Shown here one piece after another: positions 1-6,033 of a DNA stretch of 6,102 bases. Every line of letters begins with the position of its first letter. Position 1 is the stretch's first letter. The DNA is taken from NCBI GenBank assembly GCA_043738385.1, contig JAYUGL010000099.1:1-6102 (forward strand). The letters run 5' to 3'. Source of the stretch: JANYCD01 sp043738385. GTDB taxonomy: Bacteria; Pseudomonadota; Gammaproteobacteria; Burkholderiales; Rhodocyclaceae. A program made the position numbers and the translations under genes. The notes beneath the pieces were generated by a model, which was not told where the DNA came from, did no database searches, and saw only the letters and a list, made by a program, of their open reading frames with translations.

Positions 1-744
1 CAGTTTGATGCGATAGCCCAGCTCTTCCGCGTATTCAATGTCTTCGCGGGTGAGCTTGGTGATGCCCTCGACGTAGGCCGAGCCAAACTGCATCGGCACA
101 CCGAACGCAATCGCGCTCATGATGGTCAGTTTGTGGCCGGCGTCGATGCCTTCGATGTCGAAGGTGGGGTCGGCTTCGGCATAGCCGAGTTTTTGCGCCG
201 CGCGCAACACATCAGCAAACGGCAAGCCCTTGTCGCGCATTTCCGACAGGATGAAGTTCGATGTGCCGTTGATGATGCCGGCGATCCACTCAATGCGGTT
301 GGCGCTGAGGCCCTCGCGTACCGCCTTGATGATGGGAATGCCACCCGCCACGGCCGCCTCGAAAGCCACCATGACGCCTTTTTTCTGCGCGGCGGCAAAG
401 ATTTCGTTGCCGTGGTTGGCGAGCAGCGCCTTGTTGGCGGTGACAACATGCTTGCCATTTTCAATCGCCTTCAGCACCAGCTCCTTGGCCACACCGCAGC
501 CGCCAATCAGCTCGATGACAATATCCACTTCCGGATCGTTGATGACAGCAAACGCATCATCGGTGACGCGCACCTTGCCCTGGGTGACCGTCTTCGCAAG
601 CGCCGTATCCTTATCGGCCACCACCGAGATTCTGATCGGACGTCCGGCGCGGCGGGTGATTTCTGCCTCATTGCGCGCCAGAACGGTAAACGTGCCGCCG
701 CCGACGGTACCAATGCCCAACAGTCCAACATTTATAGGTTTCAT
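1..744 (-). CDS. hom: Homoserine dehydrogenase, N-terminal 248 residues (gene runs off the left edge)
   Basis: This enzyme reduces L-aspartate 4-semialdehyde to L-homoserine with NAD(P)H in the cytoplasm, the branch point toward threonine and methionine. The visible 248 residues begin MKPINVGLLGIGTVGGG, a Rossmann dinucleotide-binding motif (G10-x-G12-x-x-G15). VTANKALLANHG follows, with the conserved NK pair at N104-K105, and then the E129-AAVAGGIPII segment and the NGTSNFIL block (159-166). The family signature GYAEADPTFDIEGIDAGHK covers about 187-205 and carries the catalytic-region residues D201 and K205. All these residues are intact. Family members of this type are about 430-440 residues with a C-terminal ACT domain, so the C-terminus lies outside the window. 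The ATG at 744 is placed directly before the Rossmann strand; its ribosome site is weak. It lies 11 nt after the aminotransferase stop, suggesting cotranscription. Identity is very secure. Confidence 0.97.
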   Translation of the reverse strand, partial: MKPINVGLLGIGTVGGGTFTVLARNEAEITRRAGRPIRISVVADKDTALAKTVTQGKVRVTDDAFAVINDPEVDIVIELIGGCGVAKELVLKAIENGKHVVTANKALLANHGNEIFAAAQKKGVMVAFEAAVAGGIPIIKAVREGLSANRIEWIAGIINGTSNFILSEMRDKGLPFADVLRAAQKLGYAEADPTFDIEGIDAGHKLTIMSAIAFGVPMQFGSAYVEGITKLTREDIEYAEELGYRIKL

Positions 745-755
745 GGATAAATACT

Positions 756-1982
756 TCAGGTCGAATGTCGCTTGCGATAACCGTCGAGAAAACGCGCGAT
801 GCGGCCGATGGCCTCGCGCAAGTCGTCCTCATGCGGCAGGAAAACCACGCGAAAATGGTCCGGATGGGGCCAGTTGAAGCCGCTGCCTTGCACCAGCAGG
901 ACCCGTTCGGCTTCCAGTAATTCAAGAATGAAATGCTCATCGTCAGCAATCGGATAAATCGCCGGGTCCAAACGCGGGAATAGATAGAGCGCGGCCTTGG
1001 GCTTGACGCAGGACACGCCCGGAATCTCGGACAGCAGCTTCCACGCCAGGTCACGCTGCCGCGCCAGTCGCCCGTCAGGCGCGACCAGATCGTTGATGCT
1101 CTGGTAGCCACCGAGCGCGGTCTGGATCGCGTATTGTCCCGGCACGTTGGCGCACAGTCGCATTGACGCCAGGATGTTGAGTCCTTCAATGTAATCGGAC
1201 GCGTGCTGCTTCTCACCGGAAACGACCATCCACCCGGCGCGAAAGCCGCAGGAGCGGTAGTTCTTCGACAAGCCGTTGAAGGTCACGAACAGCACGTCAT
1301 CCGCCAAAGAGGCAATCGAAGTGTGCGTGTTGCCATCGTAGAGCACCTTGTCGTAGATCTCGTCGGCAAAAACGATGAGCTGGTGGATACGGGCGAGTTC
1401 TATGATTTCCAGCAGCACTTCATCGGGATAAAGCGCCCCGGTCGGGTTGTTGGGATTGATGACGACAATCGCCCGGGTAGCGGGGCTGATCTTTTTGCGA
1501 ATGTCGTCAATGTCGGGCAGCCAGCCGGCTTGCTCGTCGCACAGGTAATGGCGCGGTGCGCCGCCGCCCAGCGTGGCCGCCGCGGTCCACAAGGGATAGT
1601 CGGGGCTGGGCACGAGCACTTCATCGCCAGCGTTCAGCAGCGCCTGCATGGCCATCACGATCAGTTCCGAAGCGCCGTTGCCGAGGTAGATATCATCAAT
1701 CGTAACGCCCGCGATTTTCTTCTGCTGTGTGTAATGCATGATCGCCTTGCGCGCCGAGAAAACGCCCTTGGAGTCAGAGTAGCCCGACGACTCCGGCAGG
1801 TTGCGGATCATGTCCTGCACGATTTCTTCCGGCGCCTCGAAGCCGAATGGCGCCAGATTGCCGATGTTCAACTTGATGATGCGATGGCCTTCATCCTCCA
1901 TCTGCCTGGCGCGACCAAGCACCGGGCCACGGATGTCGTAACAGACATTGTCCAGCTTGGCAGACTTCATTACTGGTCGCAT
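756..1982 (-). CDS. alaA: Alanine-synthesizing pyruvate aminotransferase, AlaA type (class I/II PLP fold)
   Basis: The product is a 408-residue cytosolic PLP enzyme that should transfer an amino group from glutamate to pyruvate, giving alanine. Visible fold-type I features are NPNNPTG (176-182), FADEIYD with the PLP-nitrogen aspartate D207, SKNYRSCGFRAGW with the Schiff-base lysine K240 and phosphate-contacting R248, and DHFR with the substrate-carboxylate arginine R378. The protein lines up with E. coli AlaA (405 residues) from recalled sequence almost end to end, including CYDIRGPVL near the start and YIEGL..LASMRLCANVP (265-281). The ATG at 1982 is chosen over the ATG at 1970 because AAGGG sits 6 nt upstream of it, and because the resulting N-terminus MRPVMKSAKL matches MSPIEKSSKL of AlaA position by position. 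The frame stays open to 2120, but that extension runs through the divergent promoter region and lacks family similarity. hom follows after 11 nt. Confidence 0.94.
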   Translation of the reverse strand: MRPVMKSAKLDNVCYDIRGPVLGRARQMEDEGHRIIKLNIGNLAPFGFEAPEEIVQDMIRNLPESSGYSDSKGVFSARKAIMHYTQQKKIAGVTIDDIYLGNGASELIVMAMQALLNAGDEVLVPSPDYPLWTAAATLGGGAPRHYLCDEQAGWLPDIDDIRKKISPATRAIVVINPNNPTGALYPDEVLLEIIELARIHQLIVFADEIYDKVLYDGNTHTSIASLADDVLFVTFNGLSKNYRSCGFRAGWMVVSGEKQHASDYIEGLNILASMRLCANVPGQYAIQTALGGYQSINDLVAPDGRLARQRDLAWKLLSEIPGVSCVKPKAALYLFPRLDPAIYPIADDEHFILELLEAERVLLVQGSGFNWPHPDHFRVVFLPHEDDLREAIGRIARFLDGYRKRHST

Positions 1983-1988
1983 TCGGAG

Positions 1989-1993
1989 CCCTT
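1989..1993 (-). promoter_or_regulatory. Ribosome binding site deciding the alaA start
   Basis: On the minus strand AAGGG stands 6 nt before the ATG at 1982. The alternative in-frame ATG at 1970 has no purine-rich site at a usable distance. This supports the 408-residue form. Confidence 0.6.
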
Positions 1994-2049
1994 GTCTCGT
2001 TGATCGCCACGGAGAAACTCCGGGAAAGCAGCCAAACACGCGCCATTTC

Positions 2050-2070
2050 GCCCAATGACTGACATTGGGC
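2050..2070. repeat. Perfect 8-bp inverted repeat in the divergent promoter region (candidate operator)
   Basis: GCCCAATG (2050-2057) and CATTGGGC (2063-2070) are exact reverse complements separated by the 5-nt centre ACTGA. The symmetry does not extend further outward (C opposite C). The right arm coincides with the proposed -35 hexamer (2065-2070) of the rightward promoter, and the element lies about 68 nt upstream of the alaA start on the other strand. A dimeric repressor bound here could block the rightward promoter. It could equally be a hairpin in a transcript. The regulator is unknown. Confidence 0.5.
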
Positions 2071-2093
2071 CGCGTGCCGGGCAAAGGTATAAT
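2065..2093 (+). promoter_or_regulatory. Probable sigma-70 promoter for the Mth938/arn-like operon
   Basis: A perfect -10 hexamer TATAAT occupies 2088-2093. With an ideal 17-nt spacer, the -35 position is TTGGGC (2065-2070), which matches the first three bases of TTGACA only. A better -35 match, CTGACA at 2059-2064, is too far away (23-nt spacer). Transcription would start near 2100, leaving about 45 nt of leader before the ATG at 2146. No similarly convincing promoter was found for alaA on the other strand. Confidence 0.5.
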
Positions 2094-2145
2094 CTTACCG
2101 AAGCCCATGCTGCGCCGCAATCAAGGTTGTCGGCGCTTTCTTTTT

Positions 2146-2517
2146 ATGAAACTCCACGCCGACACTTATTCCGGTCAAAACACGGTCACCGCCTACGGTT
2201 CCGGCTTCGTCGCAATCAACGGACGACGTTATGAACGCAGCCTGGTCGTGACACCCGACAGCCTCGATCCGGAGTGGCCGGCGTCGACACTCGATGAGCT
2301 TCGCGCCGAACACTTGGCGCCACTTGCCGCCTCGGGGTGCGATGTCGTGCTGCTCGGCACCGGTGCGCGGCAGCGTTTCCCATCCCCTGCCATCCTGCGG
2401 CCGATGATCGAAGCCCGCATCGGCGTCGAGGTCATGGACACGGCGGCGGCTTGCCGCACCTACAACGTGTTGATGGCCGAAGGCCGCAAGGTCGTTGCAG
2501 TGTTGATCGTCGAATAA
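2146..2517 (+). CDS. Mth938-like / DUF498 small protein (COG3737 family)
   Basis: This is a 123-residue soluble protein of the Mth938 (DUF498) family, to which the mitochondrial complex I assembly factor NDUFAF3 also belongs. The bacterial molecular role is not established. Visible family marks are YGSGFVAINGRRYERSLVV (17-35), the glycine turn VVLLGTG (67-73) and the C-terminal block VEVMDTAAACRTYNVL (94-109), followed by a short strand ending VVAVLIVE. Length is normal for the family. The ATG at 2146 is chosen because it gives the family-type N-terminus and sits about 45 nt after the predicted transcription start. An upstream TTG (2065) would overlap the promoter, and an ATG at 2107 would leave almost no leader. 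No good Shine-Dalgarno stands before 2146. It is the first gene of a rightward operon and ends 2 nt before the glycosyltransferase gene. Confidence 0.86.
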   Translation: MKLHADTYSGQNTVTAYGSGFVAINGRRYERSLVVTPDSLDPEWPASTLDELRAEHLAPLAASGCDVVLLGTGARQRFPSPAILRPMIEARIGVEVMDTAAACRTYNVLMAEGRKVVAVLIVE

Positions 2518-2519
2518 AT

Positions 2520-4157
2520 ATGACAGCCAACGCACGTCGTTTCCCCTGGATCCTCTGGATCGCCCTGATCACCGTCTGGTTCGGCACACTCGACTATCGC
2601 CGGTTGGTGCGCCCCGATGAAGGCCGCTACGCCGAAATCCCGCGCGAAATGGTGGCCAGCGGCGACTGGCTGACGCCGCGCCTGAATGCGATCAAATATT
2701 TCGAAAAACCAGCGCTGCAATACTGGGCGACCGCTGCGGGCTACGCAGCCTTCGGCGAACAGCAGTGGACAGCGCGCTTGTGGCCGGCCCTGACAGGATT
2801 CTTCGGCGTCCTGCTGGCATGGTTTACCGGTCGCCGGCTGTGGGGGCCGCAGGCAGGCGCCCTCAGCGCAGCCATATTAGCCAGCAGCCTGCTCTACCTT
2901 GTCATGAGCCAGGTCATCACCCTGGATATGGGGCTGAGCTTTTTCCTGCAACTGGCATGGACCGGCTTTTTCTTTGCCCAGCAGGGTGATGCCCGCAGCG
3001 CACGGCGCTGGATGTGGGTCGCCTGGGTGGCGTTGGCGCTGGCGGTGTTGAGTAAAGGGCTCGTGGCCCTGGTGCTTACCGGCGCAACGCTGTTTGCCTA
3101 TTCGCTGTTCAATCGCGACTGGTCGCCGTGGCGGCGGCTCGCGCCGCTGTCGGGCCTGCTGCTGTTTTTCGCCATCGCTGCGCCGTGGTTCGTCGCGGTG
3201 TCGCTCGCCAATCCCGAGTTTGCGCATTTCTTTTTCATCCACGAACACTTCGAACGTTTCCTCACCACGGTCCATCGCCGCAATCAGCCGGGATGGTATT
3301 TTTTTGTCATCTACGCACTCGGCGCCCTGCCCTGGACATTCATGCTGCTCCACGCGATGCTCAAGTCGTGGCGGCGTGCAGGGGCTGCGCCATTCCAGCC
3401 GCAACGCTTTCTGTTGCTGTGGATTGTGATCACCTTTGGTTTCTTCAGCGTTTCCAGTTCCAAATTGCCGTCCTACATCCTGCCGATATTTCCGGCACTG
3501 GCGCTGCTGGGCGGCAAGTTGCTGTCCGATCTGTCGCGTCGTGCGATGCTGCTGCATCTGGGCGCACTGGTGCTGATCGCCCTGCCCGCGCTAGGGTTCG
3601 CACCGCGTTTGGTGAACGGGGTCGACCATGAGTATTCCTACGAAATGCTCTCCGGCTACGCCAACTGGCTGACCGGCGCCGCGGTACTGTTGTTGTTGAC
3701 TCTGGCAGCGGCAACCTATCTAGCGTGGAATAGACGCAACATGCCAGCGTTGATCGTGCTGGCGACCGGAAGTCTGCTGGCCGGTAGCGGCGTGCTGCTC
3801 GGTCATGACAACCTGGCGCCCTACTATTCCGCCCACGACATCGCCGCAAAGACACGCCCGCTGCTGACGCCAGGCGTCCCCTTCTACAGCGTACGAGGCT
3901 ACGAACAAACCTTGCCCTTCTATCTCAATCGTACCGTGACGCTGGTGGAATACACCGATGAGCTGGCCTTCGGCATCGAACAGGAACCAGACAAATGGAT
4001 CCCCACCGTGGCGGAATTCCGCCCGCGCTGGGAGCAGGACAAGGACGCCTTCGCCATCATGCCGCTGAGCGTGCTGCCGGCCATGCAGGCTGAGGGTTTG
4101 CCGATGCAGGAAGTCGCCCGCGATAAACGCAATGTCATCATAAGGAAACCGCAATGA
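2520..4157 (+). CDS. ArnT-like family 39 glycosyltransferase, multi-pass inner membrane protein
   Basis: The predicted product has 545 residues, close to E. coli ArnT (550). ArnT moves 4-amino-4-deoxy-L-arabinose from undecaprenyl phosphate to lipid A on the periplasmic side of the inner membrane. The first loop after TM1 (about 10-24) carries RPDEGRYAEIPREM with the acidic D33-E34 pair of the GT39/GT-C fold. ASGDWLTPRL (46-55) and KYFEKPALQYW (59-69) follow, the typical ArnT pattern. Further marks are LD at 135-136, LSKG (178-181), PEFAHFFFIHEHFERF (232-247) and SSSKLPSYILP (312-322). About twelve hydrophobic segments are visible. The soluble C-terminal part from about 430 contains YSVRGYEQTLPFYL (456-469), also found in ArnT relatives. 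The frame is open from 2337, but the extra 61 codons overlap the previous gene and lack hydrophobic character. The ATG at 2520 begins directly before TM1. Real donor and acceptor cannot be read from sequence. Confidence 0.9.
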   Translation: MTANARRFPWILWIALITVWFGTLDYRRLVRPDEGRYAEIPREMVASGDWLTPRLNAIKYFEKPALQYWATAAGYAAFGEQQWTARLWPALTGFFGVLLAWFTGRRLWGPQAGALSAAILASSLLYLVMSQVITLDMGLSFFLQLAWTGFFFAQQGDARSARRWMWVAWVALALAVLSKGLVALVLTGATLFAYSLFNRDWSPWRRLAPLSGLLLFFAIAAPWFVAVSLANPEFAHFFFIHEHFERFLTTVHRRNQPGWYFFVIYALGALPWTFMLLHAMLKSWRRAGAAPFQPQRFLLLWIVITFGFFSVSSSKLPSYILPIFPALALLGGKLLSDLSRRAMLLHLGALVLIALPALGFAPRLVNGVDHEYSYEMLSGYANWLTGAAVLLLLTLAAATYLAWNRRNMPALIVLATGSLLAGSGVLLGHDNLAPYYSAHDIAAKTRPLLTPGVPFYSVRGYEQTLPFYLNRTVTLVEYTDELAFGIEQEPDKWIPTVAEFRPRWEQDKDAFAIMPLSVLPAMQAEGLPMQEVARDKRNVIIRKPQ

Positions 4158-4525
4158 CGCCTATTGCATTTGCTCTGGTGCTCACCGGCGTATTGCTCAA
4201 TGCCGCTGCGCAGCTGCTGCTCAAGGCTGGCACCAATGTCGTCGGCCATTTCGAGTTTCAGCTCGACAACCTGATCCCGATCGGCATGAAGATCGCGTTC
4301 CAACCTTATATCCTTGGTGGCATGGCATGTTATGCAGTGAGTCTGGTGGTGTGGATCATGGCGCTTTCCAGAGTGCCGGTCAGCATTGCCTATCCGATGC
4401 TGTCCATCGGCTACGTGGTCAACGCGGCCGTGGCCTATTTGTGGTTCGGCGAACCGCTGGTCGCGCAAAAGCTGCTGGGCCTTGGTTTTATTGTCATCGG
4501 CGTGGTGCTGGTGGCGCGTTCATAA
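4154..4525 (+). CDS. SMR/EamA-type small membrane protein, ArnE-like flippase subunit candidate
   Basis: This 123-residue, almost wholly hydrophobic protein shows four membrane segments at roughly 3-22, 51-71, 76-98 and 103-121, the layout of small multidrug resistance proteins and of ArnE/ArnF. ArnE and ArnF together are thought to flip aminoarabinose-phospho-undecaprenol across the inner membrane. Family marks are NAAAQLLLKAG (16-26) in the first helix region, ALSRVPVSIAYPMLSIGYV (70-88) and LWFGEPL (96-102), the last typical of EamA/SMR folds. Its ATG overlaps the glycosyltransferase stop (ATGA, 4154-4157) and has AAGGA 7 nt upstream, so the two are translationally coupled. That coupling to an ArnT-like gene makes a sugar-lipid flippase role likelier than drug efflux. 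No second subunit (ArnF) is next to it, so it may act as a homodimer or with a distant partner. Confidence 0.87.
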   Translation: MTPIAFALVLTGVLLNAAAQLLLKAGTNVVGHFEFQLDNLIPIGMKIAFQPYILGGMACYAVSLVVWIMALSRVPVSIAYPMLSIGYVVNAAVAYLWFGEPLVAQKLLGLGFIVIGVVLVARS

Positions 4526-4530
4526 CAAGT

Positions 4531-4536
4531 GAGGAG
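4531..4536 (+). promoter_or_regulatory. Ribosome binding site fixing the GTG start of the ArnB-like gene
   Basis: GAGGAG lies 6 nt before the GTG at 4543. This is the only strong site that precedes the conserved N-terminus EFLPFTRP. A second GAGGAG (4552-4557) falls inside the coding region and has no start codon behind it at the right distance. Confidence 0.65.
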
Positions 4537-4540
4537 CCAG

Positions 4541-4554
4541 CAGTGAGCAGTGAG
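4541..4554 (+). repeat. Tandem CAGTGAG heptamer at the ArnB-like start codon
   Basis: Two exact copies of CAGTGAG (4541-4547 and 4548-4554) span the GTG start at 4543. A wider direct repeat, AGTGAGGAG, occurs at 4528-4536 and 4549-4557. The repeat therefore duplicates both the ribosome-site motif and the GTG. Gain or loss of a 7-nt unit would move the start relative to its reading frame. Confidence 0.6.
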
Positions 4555-5745
4555 GAGTTTCTGCCATTCACACGGCCTTCGATTGATGAGCCCACCATCG
4601 CCGAAGTGGTGGCGGTGCTGCGCTCCGGCTGGATCACCAGCGGCCCCAGGGTACAGGCTTTCGAAGCCGCACTCTCGCAATACTGCGGCGGCCGGCCGGT
4701 ACGTGTCTTCAACTCCGGCACCGCTACGCTGGAAGTTGCGCTACGCTTGTCTGGCATCGGCCCCGGCGATGAAGTCATCACCACACCGCTGACCTGGGTC
4801 GCCACCGCCAACGTCATCCTCGAAGTCGGTGCAAAGCCGGTGTTAGTGGACATTGATCCCGCCACCCGCAACATCGATTTGGAATTGATCGAACCCGCAA
4901 TCACGCCAAAAACAAAAGCCGTCATCCCTGTCGATCTGGCCGGCTTGCCGGTGGACCGTGATCGCCTTTATGCCATCGCGAACAAGCATAAACTGCGCGT
5001 CATCGAAGATGCTGCGCAATCCTTTGGCGCAAGCTGGCACGGCAAACCGATAGGCGCATTTGGCGATTTCGTCTCCTTCAGTTTCCATGCCAACAAGAAC
5101 CTCACCACCGGCGAGGGCGGCGCCCTGGTGCTCCCGGCCGACATCGCCCCGGCCTTATGCGAACGCCATCGCCTGCAAGGCTTTCAGCGCTTTTCCGATG
5201 GCGGCATGGATGTCGATGTGCTCGGCGGAAAATTCAATCTGACCGACATCGCCGCAGCCATCGGCCTTGGCCAGTTGCCGCACCGTGCCGAATTCACCGA
5301 GCGCCGCCGCCATCTCGCCCGCCTCTACTTCGCGATGCTTGATCCGGCGCTGAGCCTGGGCCTGCCACTGGCCGACTTCGATAATTCCAACTGGCACATG
5401 TTCCAGGTATTGCTGCCGGAAAGAGTTGATCGTGGCAGTTTCATCGCCGCAATGAAAGGGCATGGCATCGGCATTGGTGTGCATTACCCGGCGCTGCATC
5501 TATTCACGCTTTATCGCAAACTCGGCTTCAAGGAGGGCGACTTTCCGCACGCAGAAGATGTAGGGCGGCGTACTGTGACCCTGCCGCTATTTCCCGGCAT
5601 GGCCGACGAGGATGTGAATAGAGTTTGCTCAACAATGTCGGAAATACTGAAACTGCATAGTCACGGTCAAATTCGTGAGACCCGGGGCAAGCTGAACTGG
5701 ACTGGCAATCTCGATGCATCGCGGACTGACAATGATCAAACATGA
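4543..5745 (+). CDS. ArnB-like DegT/DnrJ/EryC1/StrS PLP aminotransferase with an atypical C-terminal tail
   Basis: This is a 400-residue sugar aminotransferase. ArnB, its best-recognised relative, converts UDP-4-keto-pentose plus glutamate to UDP-4-amino-4-deoxy-L-arabinose in the cytoplasm. The N-terminus EFLPFTRP...SGWITSGP (5-35) matches ArnB closely. Other marks are FNSGTATLEVAL (56-67), GDEVITTPLTWVAT (75-88), VIEDAAQSFGA with the cofactor aspartate D156, FSFHANKNLTTGEGG with the PLP lysine K185, KFNLTDI.AAIGL.QL (230-245) and IGVHYPALHL (311-320). The catalytic residues are intact. ArnB is about 380 residues. Here the conserved domain ends near LPLFPGM...MSEILK (347-370), and about 27-30 extra residues follow that look foreign (see the pseudogene entry). 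The start is GTG with a GAGGAG site 6 nt upstream; the open frame extends back to 4327 only as a shadow of the SMR gene. The gene lies 17 nt after the SMR stop. The exact keto-sugar substrate is inferred, not shown. Confidence 0.91.
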   Translation: MSSEEFLPFTRPSIDEPTIAEVVAVLRSGWITSGPRVQAFEAALSQYCGGRPVRVFNSGTATLEVALRLSGIGPGDEVITTPLTWVATANVILEVGAKPVLVDIDPATRNIDLELIEPAITPKTKAVIPVDLAGLPVDRDRLYAIANKHKLRVIEDAAQSFGASWHGKPIGAFGDFVSFSFHANKNLTTGEGGALVLPADIAPALCERHRLQGFQRFSDGGMDVDVLGGKFNLTDIAAAIGLGQLPHRAEFTERRRHLARLYFAMLDPALSLGLPLADFDNSNWHMFQVLLPERVDRGSFIAAMKGHGIGIGVHYPALHLFTLYRKLGFKEGDFPHAEDVGRRTVTLPLFPGMADEDVNRVCSTMSEILKLHSHGQIRETRGKLNWTGNLDASRTDNDQT

Positions 5746-5788
5746 TGGTTCACTGGTAAGCTTCACTTGTCCCTATGATCCCGAGTAG
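5683..5788 (+). pseudogene. Possible vapBC remnant: VapB-like tail fused to ArnB-like gene, then truncated VapC-like start
   Basis: Residues 381-394 of the ArnB-like frame read RGKLNWTGNLDASR. This fits the pattern G-x-L-x-W-x-G-x-LD-x-x-R that I associate with C-termini of many VapB antitoxins and is not expected in an aminotransferase. At 5732 an overlapping ATG opens an 18-residue frame (stop TAG at 5786-5788) starting MIKHDGSLVSF. VapC PIN toxins usually start MIxxDxSxW, so D5, the PIN catalytic aspartate position, and S7 agree. The 14-nt overlap is also natural for vapB-vapC. Rest of both genes is missing. The match is short and made by eye, so chance resemblance is quite possible. Confidence 0.33.
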
Positions 5789-5796
5789 GTGACCGA

Positions 5797-6033
5797 ATGA
5801 AACTCACACAATACTTTCAGACCTTGCAACAACGCCCCGACAGGGCCTATATAGCAATGGAATGGATACAGCAAGTGGTTGACCAGCCGGAAAAAGAGCT
5901 GGTCCAAGTGGATGGTCGCATCCGGCGCTGGGCAAGAATCGATGAGGCTAACGGAAAATACCTGCGGGTGATCCTGTTGGCAGATGCTGAAACAATCCAC
6001 AATGCTTTCTTTGATCGAGGATTCAAACCATGA
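5797..6033 (+). CDS. Small DUF4258-like protein, possible toxin partner
   Basis: The gene encodes 78 residues, a small charged soluble protein without signal peptide or membrane segment. The layout resembles DUF4258: an N-terminal helix with RPDRAYIAMEWIQQVV (13-28), then a P-E-x-E turn at 31-34, a strand with DGRIRRWARI (39-48), a strand YLRVILL (55-61) and the C-terminal HNAFFDRGFKP (68-78). Function is unknown; a compact alpha-beta form next to a DUF2283 gene suggests a toxin-antitoxin or similar two-gene unit, which is inference. The ATG at 5797 has AGGTGA (5787-5792) 4 nt upstream. Its stop overlaps the next start (ATGA, 6030-6033). It is 51 nt after the ArnB-like gene, with no clear terminator between them. 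That it is a real gene is well supported by the ribosome site, overlap and protein-like composition. Confidence 0.77.
   Translation: MKLTQYFQTLQQRPDRAYIAMEWIQQVVDQPEKELVQVDGRIRRWARIDEANGKYLRVILLADAETIHNAFFDRGFKP

Noticed and set aside
133..877. Two long plus-strand frames (205 and 215 codons) opposite hom
   Set aside because: hom is unambiguous on the minus strand; these frames have no family-like sequence and no ribosome site and are complementary-strand shadows.
1203..2003. A 266-codon plus-strand frame opposite alaA
   Set aside because: It lies antisense to a gene with clear catalytic motifs and its translation is rich in Arg, Gly, Val and His without a recognisable domain. It is a high-GC shadow of alaA.
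2337..2519. N-terminal extension of the glycosyltransferase frame
   Set aside because: The 61 extra codons overlap the Mth938-family gene, are Arg/His/Pro-rich and do not match ArnT relatives, whose first membrane helix begins right after the ATG at 2520.
2877..3557. A 226-codon minus-strand frame inside the glycosyltransferase gene
   Set aside because: It is extremely rich in Gln, Arg and Glu with no hydrophobic core, as expected when the complement of a membrane-protein gene is translated.
4327..4542. N-terminal extension of the aminotransferase frame
   Set aside because: It overlaps the SMR gene in another frame; the ArnB-like N-terminus begins at GTG 4543 with a strong ribosome site.
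5749..5779. Possible promoter before the DUF4258-like gene (TTCACT at 5749-5754, TATGAT at 5774-5779)
   Set aside because: The spacer is 19 nt and both hexamers are imperfect. A separate promoter is plausible but this match is too weak to list as a feature.
5746..5796. Search for a terminator or insertion-site repeats between the aminotransferase and the small-gene pair
   Set aside because: No stable GC hairpin with a T run and no convincing target-site duplication or terminal inverted repeat was seen in these 51 bases.
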